Shown piece by piece: positions 40,801-49,968 of a stretch of 64,000 nucleotides of DNA. Origin of the DNA: an uncultured Porphyromonadaceae bacterium. GTDB lineage: Bacteria > Bacteroidota > Bacteroidia > Bacteroidales > Muribaculaceae. The notes below the pieces were generated by a model. The model did no database searches and was not told the origin of the DNA. It saw only the letters and a list, made by a program, of their open reading frames with translations. Each line of letters opens with the position of its first letter. Position 1 is the stretch's first letter. Made by a program: the position numbers and the translations under genes. Where the stretch lies: positions 1 to 64,000 of the forward strand of contig CAMWMR010000002.1 in NCBI GenBank assembly GCA_947175425.1. The letters are read 5' to 3'.

Positions 40801-42948
40801 TTATTTACCGGCTTTGGGGCTGACATCGATGTTTTTGTCGTTGTCGAGGCCGCGGAAGCGCAGCAGAGCGTCTACCGAAGGCTTGTGGCCGCGGAACTTA
40901 ACGTAAAGTTCCATAGGATCCTCGCTGCCGCCTTTTTCAAGCACGTTTTCGCGGAAGGATTTTGCCGTTTCGGGGTCGAAAATGCCTTTTTCTGCAAACA
41001 GTTCAAAACCGTCGCAGTCAAGCACCTGTGCCCAAAGATAGGTGTAGTAGCCCGATGCGTAGCCGTCGCTGCCGAAAATATGTTTGAAATAAGGCGAACG
41101 ATAGCGGAAGGTGAGCTGCTCGGGCATGCCGAGTTGCGCTGCAACGTCTTTTTCAAACTTGGCTATGTCGACATCTTCGCTTGTGTTGAGTTTGCCGTAT
41201 TGCAGGTCGAGGAGAGCCGCTCCGCAGAGTTCGGCTGTCATGAAGCCCTGGTTGTGGGTGCCGGCGGCCTGCAGTTTTGCGATGAGTTCATCGGGAATGG
41301 GCTGTCCGGTTTTCCAGTCGCGGGCGTATATTTTGAGGAGTTCGGGTTCCATTGCCCAGTGTTCGTGAATCTGCGAGGGCAGTTCCACAAAGTCGCGGTC
41401 CACGTTTGTACCGGCCTGGCCTTTCAGACGGGCGCGCGAAAGCATTCCGTGCAATCCGTGACCGAATTCGTGGAACATAGTCTCAACCTCGTCGAGGGTG
41501 AGCAGTGCGGGTGCATCGGCGGTAGGACGGGAGAAGTTTCCCACATTATATATAATAGGACGTGAAGATGTTCCGTCGGCCTCTGTCCACGAGCCTTTGA
41601 ACTCGCTCATCCATGCTCCCTGGCGTTTCGATGCGCGGGGGAAATAGTCGGTCATGAACACGGCAATGTGTTCGCCGGTTTTTGCGTCGGTAACATCGTA
41701 TACCGTTACTTCGGGATAGTATTTGGGAGCATCGGGCATTTCGGTGAAACGTATGCCGTAGAGCTTTTCGGCCATGGTGAAAATACCGTTGCGCACCGAG
41801 TCAACGGCGAAATAGCGGCTTACCTCGGCCTCGTCGAGGTCGAATTTCTTGCGACGAACCTTTTCGGCATAATAGTAGTAATCCCAAGGCTCAATGGTAA
41901 TGTTTGCACCTTCGCTGTTTGCAAGAGTCTGCATTTCGGCCACTTCCTCGCCAACGCGTTTAACTGCCGGTTTCCATATTTGCATAAGCAGGTCTTCGGC
42001 GGTTTCAATGTTTTTGGCCATTACATTGTCGGTCATGTAGGAGCCGTAATTCTTGAAACCCAACAGAGCGGCTTTGTTTGAGCGGGCCTTGAGAATTTCG
42101 TTGATTACGGGGAGGTTGTTATACTGTCCCGACGAAGCGAGAGAGGTGTATCCCTGATACATTTCGCGGCGCAGGTCGCGGTCGTCGGCATACTGCAGCA
42201 GCGGCAGACGGCTCGGCGCATGGAGGGTGAACACCCACTTGCCTTCCATGCCGCGTTCTTTGGCGGCTTCGGCAGCCTGTGCAACCGACGAGGCGGGAAG
42301 TCCGGCAAGACGGCTTGCATCGTCAACAACAATGCTGAAGCCGTTGGTGGCGTTGAGCAGATTCTTGTTGAACTGAAGGTACAGATTGGCAAGTTGTGTA
42401 TTAACGGCTTTCAGTTCCTCCTTTTTATTGGCGGGTAAAAGAGCGCCGTTGCGAGTGAAGTTCTTGTAATATTCCTCAATGGAACGCTTGTAATCGGGAG
42501 CGAGTGATTCGCGATTGTCGTAGATGTGTTTGATTCTCTTGAACAAATCCTCGTTCATCGAAATTTCATCGGAGAAACGGGAGTACTCGGGATAGAAAGT
42601 CTCGGCGATTTCCACCATTTCGGGCGACGAGTTGGATTCGTCGAGGGCAAAAAATACCATTGCCACACGTTCCAGAATATCGCCGCTGTGTTCCAGCGGA
42701 ATAATTGTGTTCTCGAAAGTGGGTTCTTCGGCATTGGCGCAAATTTCGGCGATTTGTGCTTTTTTCTGAGCTATGCCGGCTTCGAGCGCGGGGAGATAGT
42801 GCCCGTATTCGATTTTTTCGAAAGGCGGGATTTGATAGGGCGTATCGTAAGGCGCCAGGAAGGGATTAGGAGACATTTCGGCGGCGTAGATTAAGCTGCC
42901 CGCCCCGATGAGGGCGGCCGCACATGCGGCAATGAGGCGTGATTTCAT
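40801..42948 (-). CDS. M3 family metallopeptidase (peptidyl-dipeptidase Dcp-like)
   Basis: This 715-residue zinc peptidase has a signal peptide (LIAACAAALIGAGSLIYAA, about residues 4-22), so it is probably periplasmic. The active site is HEFGHGLHGM, with a downstream Glu in ELPSQIHEHWAME. This matches Dcp/oligopeptidase A enzymes that cut dipeptides or short peptides. It has its own promoter and lies downstream of aspS in the opposite sense of reading order. Confidence 0.93.
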   Translation of the reverse strand: MKSRLIAACAAALIGAGSLIYAAEMSPNPFLAPYDTPYQIPPFEKIEYGHYLPALEAGIAQKKAQIAEICANAEEPTFENTIIPLEHSGDILERVAMVFFALDESNSSPEMVEIAETFYPEYSRFSDEISMNEDLFKRIKHIYDNRESLAPDYKRSIEEYYKNFTRNGALLPANKKEELKAVNTQLANLYLQFNKNLLNATNGFSIVVDDASRLAGLPASSVAQAAEAAKERGMEGKWVFTLHAPSRLPLLQYADDRDLRREMYQGYTSLASSGQYNNLPVINEILKARSNKAALLGFKNYGSYMTDNVMAKNIETAEDLLMQIWKPAVKRVGEEVAEMQTLANSEGANITIEPWDYYYYAEKVRRKKFDLDEAEVSRYFAVDSVRNGIFTMAEKLYGIRFTEMPDAPKYYPEVTVYDVTDAKTGEHIAVFMTDYFPRASKRQGAWMSEFKGSWTEADGTSSRPIIYNVGNFSRPTADAPALLTLDEVETMFHEFGHGLHGMLSRARLKGQAGTNVDRDFVELPSQIHEHWAMEPELLKIYARDWKTGQPIPDELIAKLQAAGTHNQGFMTAELCGAALLDLQYGKLNTSEDVDIAKFEKDVAAQLGMPEQLTFRYRSPYFKHIFGSDGYASGYYTYLWAQVLDCDGFELFAEKGIFDPETAKSFRENVLEKGGSEDPMELYVKFRGHKPSVDALLRFRGLDNDKNIDVSPKAGK

Positions 42949-42982
42949 ATTGTCGGTTTATTTTGTGCATATTAAGCAAGCA

Positions 42983-43014
42983 CAAAATTATGAAATTTAT
43001 CGGCAAATAGCAAA
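42983..43014 (-). promoter_or_regulatory. Sigma-70 type promoter of the M3 peptidase gene
   Basis: On the minus strand TTTG (43014-43011), 20 nt, then TAATTTTG (42990-42983). Both boxes match the Bacteroidota consensus. The leader is about 35 nt. The -33 box overlaps the T run of the preceding terminator. Confidence 0.6.
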
Positions 43015-43036
43015 AAAAACGCCTTGTGGCGTTTTT
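43013..43036 (-). terminator. Terminator after the oxidoreductase gene
   Basis: A short stem AACGCC/GGCGTT around TTGT has A/T runs on both sides. On the minus strand it ends in a run of eight T, closing the 43060-43629 gene. Confidence 0.75.
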
Positions 43037-43059
43037 GCAGAAGTTTTTACTTAAGTTCG

Positions 43060-43629
43060 CTAAAGCTCGCGGGCTATTTTGTTGACAAGCCTCAGAAATT
43101 CGGTGCGGTTTTCCTCGGGACCGTGGGCGGTCTGCGCGCAGTTGTACCACTCGGGATTATCGAAACCTACGGCGCGGTAAACGTGCTCGGGCAGATAGTC
43201 GCTGAAGAACGGCGCGAAGTAGGAGGTATGATCCTGCGATGTGGTGAACATTATTGTGCGGGAAATATTTATCTTGTCGGGCACAAGGTGTCCGTCGGTG
43301 TCGTATTTGTAAGCTGTGTCAACAAGCAGCACTTTGTCAAGGAATCCGGCTACCATTGCAGGCATCATTCCCCACCAGACGGGGAAAACAAAAATCAGAC
43401 AATCGGTTTTTACGAGCGTGTCGAGATATTTCTGTGCCAGAGCGTCGGCGGTTTTGCCTTGGCTGTATACTTTGAGGCTTGCGGCTTCCACAGCGGGATT
43501 AAAGCCGTCGGCATAAAGGTTCAGAACTGTATATTCTTTATTTTCTTTTTCCAGACGGGAGGTGAGGGTCTCGAGGACGGCATGATTGAAACTTCCGTCG
43601 TAAGGGTGTGAATAAACTATGGTTATCAT
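43060..43629 (-). CDS. NAD(P)H-dependent oxidoreductase, flavodoxin-like fold
   Basis: This 189-residue protein starts at MITIVYSHPYDGSFNHAVLE. It has the flavodoxin-like FMN or FAD loop SHPYDGSFNHAV, the VFPVWWGMMPAMVAGFLDKV segment and a DHTSYFAP region, as in the NQO1/KefF-type quinone reductases. The substrate is unknown. The in-frame ATG at 43680 is rejected because it lies next to the terminator and adds no family sequence. It lies alone between two terminators. Confidence 0.9.
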   Translation of the reverse strand: MITIVYSHPYDGSFNHAVLETLTSRLEKENKEYTVLNLYADGFNPAVEAASLKVYSQGKTADALAQKYLDTLVKTDCLIFVFPVWWGMMPAMVAGFLDKVLLVDTAYKYDTDGHLVPDKINISRTIMFTTSQDHTSYFAPFFSDYLPEHVYRAVGFDNPEWYNCAQTAHGPEENRTEFLRLVNKIAREL

Positions 43630-43680
43630 ATCAGCAGTTGTATTTTTTATTATAACACATCCGCACCGCGTTTTGTTCAC

Positions 43681-43713
43681 AAAAAAACGGCCTGCCCGTT
43701 TGAGGCAGACCGT
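43681..43713 (-). terminator. Terminator after the DUF4493 lipoprotein operon
   Basis: On the minus strand ACGGTCTGCC pairs with GGCAGGCCGT (one G-U pair), followed by seven T (43687-43681). It lies 22 nt after the stop of the last lipoprotein gene. Confidence 0.85.
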
Positions 43714-43734
43714 TCGGTATAGGAATCGGGTTGT

Positions 43735-45903
43735 TTAATAGTCCATGTGGATGTTGTCCAGATAGAGTGTTGAGCCTTCGCCGCCCTGGAAGTAATCGCC
43801 GTAGCGGCTTGCCGAGGCAACGAATACAATGCGCGAAGGTGTTGCATCGCTGCGGTATTCCAGCGGCATGGTAACTTTTACAAGTCCCGAGCCGTCGGTG
43901 GCTTTGTCGAACACCATTTCACCGTAGGCAATGATGTGCGGGTTTTCCTTTTCGAAAAGCTGCGATGTTTTGGTGCGGATAACAATAGGCCATTCTTTGT
44001 AGGTTTTCTCACGTTCGTCGGAGCTGTCGTCCATAAGGGCTACGTAAACCATACCCTGGTCGGTAGCGCCCACAGGCATGTATTCGCCGGAACCCATGTT
44101 GTTGCCCGATACCACTGTGCCGGGTTCGTAGCGCACATAGAATGTAACCGATTTGGGAGCGCCGTCAAAAGGTTTGCCCCATCCAAGAATGCCGTCAGTA
44201 CCTTCGGTGTCAAGATATTTTCCAACAAAGATGTTACCGGCGGCAAATTTACCGGCTTTCATAAAACCTAAATCAACACCTACAAACTGGCTGCGGAGTT
44301 TGGCGGAGCTTTTTCCGTCGGCCACGTAGAGTGAGTTGGTATTTTGCTGTGTTACCTGCACACTCATTGTGTTGGAGCCGTGGTTACCGGTATCCCAGAA
44401 GTTGTTGTTATTGGAGGTATCGGTGCCGGGGATGAGAACTCCGTCGCTTGTGTTGCACCAGTCCTCGAATGAACAGTTGGGAAGCTGGGCGCCGTCGAGA
44501 GTGGTGAATTTCTCAACAACGGCAGAAACATAGTCGCCTGAAACGGCTGCGAACTCATATTCGGTAAAGGCATTGAGATTTTCCAAGCGGGCGGTGAAAG
44601 TAGAGCCTTTGACAAGGTTCTGAGCCGATGACGCCTCTACGTATGTCCATTCCGAAGTGCCGGCGGCGCGGTAGTTGAAGCCGATGCTTTCAACTTCGTC
44701 CTTGTTCACCACACCGGTGAGAGTGGCGGCATACATTTCAACGTCGCTTGCGGCGGTGGTGAGCACGGGAGCGTCGCTTATCGAGAGCTGCATGGTGGCA
44801 TTGGAAGTTTTGCCTTTGTCGTCGGTAGCGGAAATGGCAATGGTGTAGTCGCCGTTGGCAAGGGCGTTGGTAAATTCTTCCTCAAAGTTAATCTGCACAA
44901 TTGTAGAGCCTTCCTGTTCGCCCTGTGTTACCGAGTGGTTTATGCCGAGAGCATTGAGGGCGGCTTCTCCGTCTTCGTTCATCTTGAGGATGTTAACGTC
45001 CTCGCCAAGGAATGTGCTCATGCTTGTGAATAGCTCGGAGCGAAGTTCGATATCGGTAATTCCGGTGGCGCTGGTAATGTATACGCAGCGGCGTCCCATG
45101 GCACCGAGTTCGCTTACAAGAGGTTTGTTGATGTCGAAGTCGTAACCGGTGATGCGCGGAGCGGCAATAAGCTCTATTTCGGTGTTCACGGTTATTTCGT
45201 TTTCTACAATCTTGATAGTGAATACGGCTCCGCCGATGTTCGACTCGTCAACCGAGTAGCTCACGTTGAGCACGTATTCTGTGGCGGGTTTCACATTGTC
45301 GATTGTTCCGGCAAAGTAGAAGGGAGAGCCGTCCACCTGTGTGCCTTCCAGTTCGTAGGACAGACCGGTGCTTGTGGAGGGCATCATAAAGTAACCTTTG
45401 CGGTCGTCGCGTCCCTCGAAAATGAGTGAGCCGCGGTTGTGTCCGACAGTCATCTTTATGTCGGAGAGGAAGTCCTCGAGATTTTCCTGATAGTTCACGG
45501 AAGCCACAACGTTGGCAATTTTGCAAACGAGGTCAACCTGCGTTGTCTTGCCGGCTTCTACATTGAATACTTCGTATCCTTTGAAGCAGCGGTCGCTGAA
45601 CGAGGCCGAAACCGAGTCGCCTGCCCACGCCTCGGCAACATAGCGGCCCGAAACGAGGTCGATGGATGCGGGAACTTCGCCTATGCCATTATATTGGCGC
45701 ACAAGGCCTTTGTCGCTTGAAATCCAGATAACACAGTTCTCGGCGAGTTCTGCATCGCTTGCACGCGACACCACTTCCACGTCGGAGTTTATGGAAGCGC
45801 GGAGGGTGACATTACCCTGTCCGTCGCCCAATTGCTCTTCGGAGCAAGAGGCGGCAGCGAAAGCAAAGGCCGCTCCGGCAACATATATTAAAAACTTTTT
45901 CAT
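43735..45903 (-). CDS. DUF4493-type lipoprotein with C-terminal PCMD-like domain
   Basis: This 722-residue protein has a lipoprotein signal ending AAASC (lipid Cys20), with acidic residues after it (SEEQ), as in lipoproteins sent to the Bacteroidota cell surface. Residues about 30-225 follow the DUF4493 pattern. Ig/fibronectin-like strands lie in the middle. The C-terminal 240 residues (from LPNCSFEDW to STLYLDNIHMDY) look like the putative carbohydrate-metabolism domain PCMD. It is the third gene of a three-lipoprotein operon. Surface glycan binding is a guess from domain type only. Confidence 0.8.
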   Translation of the reverse strand: MKKFLIYVAGAAFAFAAASCSEEQLGDGQGNVTLRASINSDVEVVSRASDAELAENCVIWISSDKGLVRQYNGIGEVPASIDLVSGRYVAEAWAGDSVSASFSDRCFKGYEVFNVEAGKTTQVDLVCKIANVVASVNYQENLEDFLSDIKMTVGHNRGSLIFEGRDDRKGYFMMPSTSTGLSYELEGTQVDGSPFYFAGTIDNVKPATEYVLNVSYSVDESNIGGAVFTIKIVENEITVNTEIELIAAPRITGYDFDINKPLVSELGAMGRRCVYITSATGITDIELRSELFTSMSTFLGEDVNILKMNEDGEAALNALGINHSVTQGEQEGSTIVQINFEEEFTNALANGDYTIAISATDDKGKTSNATMQLSISDAPVLTTAASDVEMYAATLTGVVNKDEVESIGFNYRAAGTSEWTYVEASSAQNLVKGSTFTARLENLNAFTEYEFAAVSGDYVSAVVEKFTTLDGAQLPNCSFEDWCNTSDGVLIPGTDTSNNNNFWDTGNHGSNTMSVQVTQQNTNSLYVADGKSSAKLRSQFVGVDLGFMKAGKFAAGNIFVGKYLDTEGTDGILGWGKPFDGAPKSVTFYVRYEPGTVVSGNNMGSGEYMPVGATDQGMVYVALMDDSSDEREKTYKEWPIVIRTKTSQLFEKENPHIIAYGEMVFDKATDGSGLVKVTMPLEYRSDATPSRIVFVASASRYGDYFQGGEGSTLYLDNIHMDY

Positions 45904-45924
45904 ATGGTTGTTGAAGAGCTTGGA

Positions 45925-47250
45925 TTAGTAGATGTGGAAAATAAGAGTCATGTCGGCGGTATTGCCTTCGGCATCGGTTACTGTTACCGTGAAGGTGTGA
46001 GTGCCTTTGAATCCTGCCAGAAGGGAGATAAACTTGGTGATGTCGAACTTTGCGGAAGTTTGGCCTACAACATCGTCGCGAATCGGCAGGCCAAATCCGG
46101 CAATTGTGTCGGCTTTGTCGGCGGGAGGATCGGCGAGGTCGAAATCAAGGGGTACAAAATCTGCCGCAGCCATTTCAAAGTTGGGGTCGGACGACTTGAT
46201 TTTGACATGGATGGATGCAAAGCCTTTTTCGGCTGTGATGTTTACAATTGCATCGCCAAAATCGCTGCTGAATTGGGCCACTTCGATGGGAACATCCAAT
46301 TTGAGGTTGGTGGAACTTTCCGATGGTTTGAAGCTGATGAGTTCGCCGGGCTGGTCGGGACCGGGTTGGTCAGGACCGGGTTGGTCGGGACCGGGAGTTT
46401 CAGGCTCTTCGGGACCCCAGGGGCGCTGCGGGTCGTTGCTTATTACGTCCTCTTCAATTTCAATGTTGCCGTCAACATCCTCGCGGATAACGTCCATATC
46501 GATTGTAATGCCCTCGGAGGGATCGATTTGTCCTGTCTGTTGCGGAGGCTTGGGTGCGTCTTTGGTCTTGAAAGTGATAATGTGGTGCTGTGCGGCCTCT
46601 ACATCGGTGAATACTTTTTCACCGGTGGTGTACACCCCGCCCACAGTTCCTGCAAAATGCACGGCCATGGTGTTGGAACCTTCAACAGCTTCGAAATAGC
46701 CTTTGCGGGTTTCGGAGGGAGTGTATTCAAGGCGGCCTTCGTCGTTGGCAATGACGGTGACGGTAACATCATCGCCGAGCATTGCGCGAAGTTCGTCGGT
46801 GTAAAGTATTGTCACTTTAATGGACGAGAAGTAGCATTCCACTTCGCCGATGTTGCTTATTTTGCCGGCTGTGATGGAAAAGTTTTTGGAGCCGAGATAG
46901 TAGGGTGCTTCCCATTCGGCTTTCTGCACCTTGTGCGATTCCACTTCCAGGCGGTACTCGCCGGCGGCAAGGGAAACAACTTCGGGCATCTGCGAGTAGG
47001 TCCATGAGCGTACGGGAACGCTTTCGCCGTCGGCATATATGTTCACCAGATAGTTGGAGAAGTCCACATCGGCGCCGGCACGGCTCTGGTCGTTTGTCAC
47101 CAGTTTCTCTGCATCGTTGTTGGATACAAGCAGCGACGACAGGTCGAGCTCGCCGTCCTCGGTAACCTGAGGATTCCAGCTTTCCGAGCAGGCGGAGGCT
47201 ACCGCCATAACCGTGGCGGCTGCAAACAACTTGCTTATATAAGTTTTCAT
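45925..47250 (-). CDS. DUF4493 lipoprotein with GPDQP repeat linker
   Basis: This 441-residue protein has a lipoprotein signal (TVMAVASAC, lipid Cys21). A DUF4493 domain covers about residues 55-230. An acidic stretch then leads to a Pro linker of GPDQP repeats (about 291-306), and a C-terminal Ig-like domain of about 130 residues ends TVTVTDAEGNTADMTLIFHIY. It lacks the PCMD-like part of its two neighbours. It lies 10 nt after the 855-residue lipoprotein gene and 21 nt before the 722-residue one. Confidence 0.8.
   Translation of the reverse strand: MKTYISKLFAAATVMAVASACSESWNPQVTEDGELDLSSLLVSNNDAEKLVTNDQSRAGADVDFSNYLVNIYADGESVPVRSWTYSQMPEVVSLAAGEYRLEVESHKVQKAEWEAPYYLGSKNFSITAGKISNIGEVECYFSSIKVTILYTDELRAMLGDDVTVTVIANDEGRLEYTPSETRKGYFEAVEGSNTMAVHFAGTVGGVYTTGEKVFTDVEAAQHHIITFKTKDAPKPPQQTGQIDPSEGITIDMDVIREDVDGNIEIEEDVISNDPQRPWGPEEPETPGPDQPGPDQPGPDQPGELISFKPSESSTNLKLDVPIEVAQFSSDFGDAIVNITAEKGFASIHVKIKSSDPNFEMAAADFVPLDFDLADPPADKADTIAGFGLPIRDDVVGQTSAKFDITKFISLLAGFKGTHTFTVTVTDAEGNTADMTLIFHIY
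46351..46395 (-). repeat. Three 15-bp tandem repeats (GPDQP linker)
   Basis: Three tandem units (46351-46365, 46366-46380, 46381-46395) of the form yTGGTCrGGACCGGG encode Pro-Gly-Pro-Asp-Gln in frame. The units differ by one or two bases. Unit number could change by slippage and alter linker length without a frameshift. Confidence 0.9.
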
Positions 47251-47260
47251 TTACTGTCGA

Positions 47261-49828
47261 TTAGTAGATTAGTGAAAGATTGTCTACCACCAGAGTTGCG
47301 CCGAGCGAGTAGGCTTCGCTAATGCTCAGTCGGTTAGTGGTTTTGATGTCGGCATCGTTGCGGTTCGACGAAACGAACATTACCTGCAGCGAAGTAGCCT
47401 TGGCTGCGTTGGCGGGATAGTCGAGCGCGACGTTGAACTCGGTAAAGTCGGCTGCCGGAGCGAGCTGAGCAGTTGCGGAGGTAACGACAGTGGTGCCGTT
47501 CATAACTTTTATTTCCACAACGGCGGTTTCGCCCTCGTCATCGGTGGAATAGCGGTAGTATCCCTTGAGCGATGCGGGACGCGAAGCAAAGGCTATGCCG
47601 TAGTTGTAGTTGTCGGCGCCGTTATAGCTGTACGAGCCAAGGAACATGCGTCCTGCCGAGCGTTGTGCAAGAGTGGGAACATTGTGGTTCCAGTACTCAG
47701 TGGCAAAATTTTTAAGCCACAGTGCGGGAGTAGTTCCGGCTGCATCCCATGCCACGTTGCGGAGCACCATTGCGTTCTCGCCGCTCTGTGCCGAGAATCC
47801 GGTGTAGGAAGGAGGAACTCCGTCCCAACCGCCGCGATTTACAACTTTAATTTTCGGAGCATAGGAATGGAAATATGAATTTGTGCCGAATGTGGAGGGA
47901 ACGGTAAACCACGAGTTTTGGTTGCTGCCCGAGCATGTTTTTGAATTTATGCTCGCCCAGCCTTTGGCCTCGTTTACATTGCAGGAAAATTCACTTTGGT
48001 AATTTATACCGGACGAGATACTCCACTGACCGCTCATTGCTATGGAGCTTAAAGCAATGGTCTGTTCGGTTTCCTCAAAGTCGCCGTTGGGAATTGCTGC
48101 CGCAGCTTCGGTGGTGAAGTTTACCGCGCGCGAGGTAAGTTCGCCCGAAACAGCCTTTGCGTAATATGTAGTGGCGGGAGCCAGGCCTTCAAGAAGGAAC
48201 TCTGTGCCGTTCTGCAGTTTGGCCTGTTTGGCGCTGAAGTTTTTGCCGTCGGTGCTCAGCATAATTGTGGCGGCAGCGGCATAGTCGGTGGCGTTACCTT
48301 CGTCGGCTGTCATGCTCAGTGTGGCATGTGTGGCAAAAACATTGTTTTCGTTGGCCGAAAGACGGAAAGGCGCGTCCTTGATTTTGAGAACAGCGCTTAC
48401 TGTAGTTCCGCAAACCGCGCGAACCGACAGGTCGGTGTCAAGCTCGGGAGTAGCCACTGTTACGGTGTAGCCATACATTGCACGCGACACAGCTTCCGAA
48501 ACGCTGAGTATTTCAAGAGTATTGTTCCACGATCCGCGAGCCTCGTCGTAGTACTGGAATTTAACGTTTTCCTTTACGTTGGAACCGTTGAATTCAATGG
48601 CGAGGTCAAGAGGTTCGCCCGGCTGATAAGTCTGGCCGTTGTCAAGAAGGTTGAGCTGAATTTTCTCGACGTTCACTGTCAGAGTCAGCGGCTCGCTCAC
48701 GCGGCTCAGTTTGTCGGTAACGGTAAGTGTGAAAGTGCTTACATTGTTTCCGGCCACCTCGCGCAGCATGGGCAGAACATCGGCAAAGTTAACAACCGCC
48801 ATTTGGTCGGGATTCTTCCATAGGCCCAGAGCTTTCAGGCCAAGACCGGTGAGGGTTGCCTGTTCGCTCTGCGAAGCGTTTACAAGGTCGATTGTCTCGG
48901 GCCAGCCCTGAGCGGCGAGGCTTTCCGAAACAGTCTGCATTGTAACACTCTTTATTCCTGCAAGAGCAATCATGTTCATTGCGGGAGCTGCATCGCTTGC
49001 CATGCCCGAAACAACTTCAACAGGCTGCTCGGCGCTGAAGCCGTCGGCTTCTATCGAGGGTGCGGCGGTTGTGAGGAGGCTGTCGCTGATGTCGATTTCA
49101 ACGGTTTCGGTGGCAAGATTTTCATCGAAGGTAACCGAAAGGGTTGCATCACCCACATTGCCGTTGTTCACGTCCACGTTCACAAAGTAGTGGTAGCGGG
49201 GATTTGCGTTCACCGTAGCCACTTCAAATGAGGCTTCAAGTCCCGAGGGCTTTTTAACGTTCACCACAACCACAACTTCGCCGGGAGCGAGGTAGGCGGG
49301 GCGTGTTTCATCGGCAGCATATTTCACAGTGCCGTGAGCTGTGCGGAACTCGGCGCTCCATTCGCTCATGTAGCCTTGGAATGCTTCGGAATATTCTACC
49401 GAGAACATTGAGTTGGCCAGCGAGGCTGTCAGGGCAACGGATGTTGTCCGTCCGTCGGCAACAGTCAGGTTCTGTGTTCCGAAGTAAGCGGGACATTCAA
49501 ATCCCTGCACATCGGCGTCGCCGTAGAACGCGTCAAGGCGATAGTCGCCGATAGTGAAAGCCTGGTCGGAAGAAAAATCGTCGAGTTTTTCCCAAGTCCG
49601 GACAAAAGAACCGTCCAGTTTCGTAAGGGTAATAGAGAGGTCCCGGGGAGTGATTTCGGCGGCCGCGCGCGAGTTTGCGGCATTACCGCCGATAGCCTCG
49701 GTGTCGAGTCCTACCCAAGGCGCGATGTGTCCGCTGCCGGTACCGAACCCTCCCGTAAGGTCGCTACAACCCGAGAGAGTGGCAAGGAGGACGAGCGAAA
49801 CGGCGCCTTTTGCGATAGATTTTCTCAT
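47261..49828 (-). CDS. Large DUF4493-type lipoprotein with PCMD-like C-terminus
   Basis: This 855-residue protein has a lipoprotein signal ATLSGC (lipid Cys21). The N-terminal half follows DUF4493 (ITLTKLDGSFVRTWEKLDDF, then YRLDAFYGDADVQGFECPAY). Ig/fibronectin-like strands follow (about 400-600), and the end is a PCMD-like jelly-roll from IPNGDFEETEQ to ATLVVDNLSLIY. It is the first gene of the operon, with a perfect promoter about 110 nt upstream. It has the same layout as the 722-residue protein and probably arose by duplication. Confidence 0.82.
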   Translation of the reverse strand: MRKSIAKGAVSLVLLATLSGCSDLTGGFGTGSGHIAPWVGLDTEAIGGNAANSRAAAEITPRDLSITLTKLDGSFVRTWEKLDDFSSDQAFTIGDYRLDAFYGDADVQGFECPAYFGTQNLTVADGRTTSVALTASLANSMFSVEYSEAFQGYMSEWSAEFRTAHGTVKYAADETRPAYLAPGEVVVVVNVKKPSGLEASFEVATVNANPRYHYFVNVDVNNGNVGDATLSVTFDENLATETVEIDISDSLLTTAAPSIEADGFSAEQPVEVVSGMASDAAPAMNMIALAGIKSVTMQTVSESLAAQGWPETIDLVNASQSEQATLTGLGLKALGLWKNPDQMAVVNFADVLPMLREVAGNNVSTFTLTVTDKLSRVSEPLTLTVNVEKIQLNLLDNGQTYQPGEPLDLAIEFNGSNVKENVKFQYYDEARGSWNNTLEILSVSEAVSRAMYGYTVTVATPELDTDLSVRAVCGTTVSAVLKIKDAPFRLSANENNVFATHATLSMTADEGNATDYAAAATIMLSTDGKNFSAKQAKLQNGTEFLLEGLAPATTYYAKAVSGELTSRAVNFTTEAAAAIPNGDFEETEQTIALSSIAMSGQWSISSGINYQSEFSCNVNEAKGWASINSKTCSGSNQNSWFTVPSTFGTNSYFHSYAPKIKVVNRGGWDGVPPSYTGFSAQSGENAMVLRNVAWDAAGTTPALWLKNFATEYWNHNVPTLAQRSAGRMFLGSYSYNGADNYNYGIAFASRPASLKGYYRYSTDDEGETAVVEIKVMNGTTVVTSATAQLAPAADFTEFNVALDYPANAAKATSLQVMFVSSNRNDADIKTTNRLSISEAYSLGATLVVDNLSLIY

Positions 49829-49936
49829 TTGATTGGTTTATTTTAAGTTAAGTTTTTGGAGATGCAAAATAGTTGTGTCTTGTTCAGCTATGTGTTTTTG
49901 TTGCAATTGTTAGTATTTTTCAATACAAATTTGGTG

Positions 49937-49968
49937 CAAAAATAGCAAAAATGTTTTAAAGCACAAAA
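49937..49968 (-). promoter_or_regulatory. Sigma-70 type promoter of the DUF4493 operon
   Basis: On the minus strand TTTTG (49968-49964), 19 nt, then TATTTTTG (49944-49937). It is a full match to the Bacteroidota consensus. The -33 box abuts the stop codon of the DMT permease gene. The leader is about 100 nt of A/T-rich sequence with no clear structure. Confidence 0.75.
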
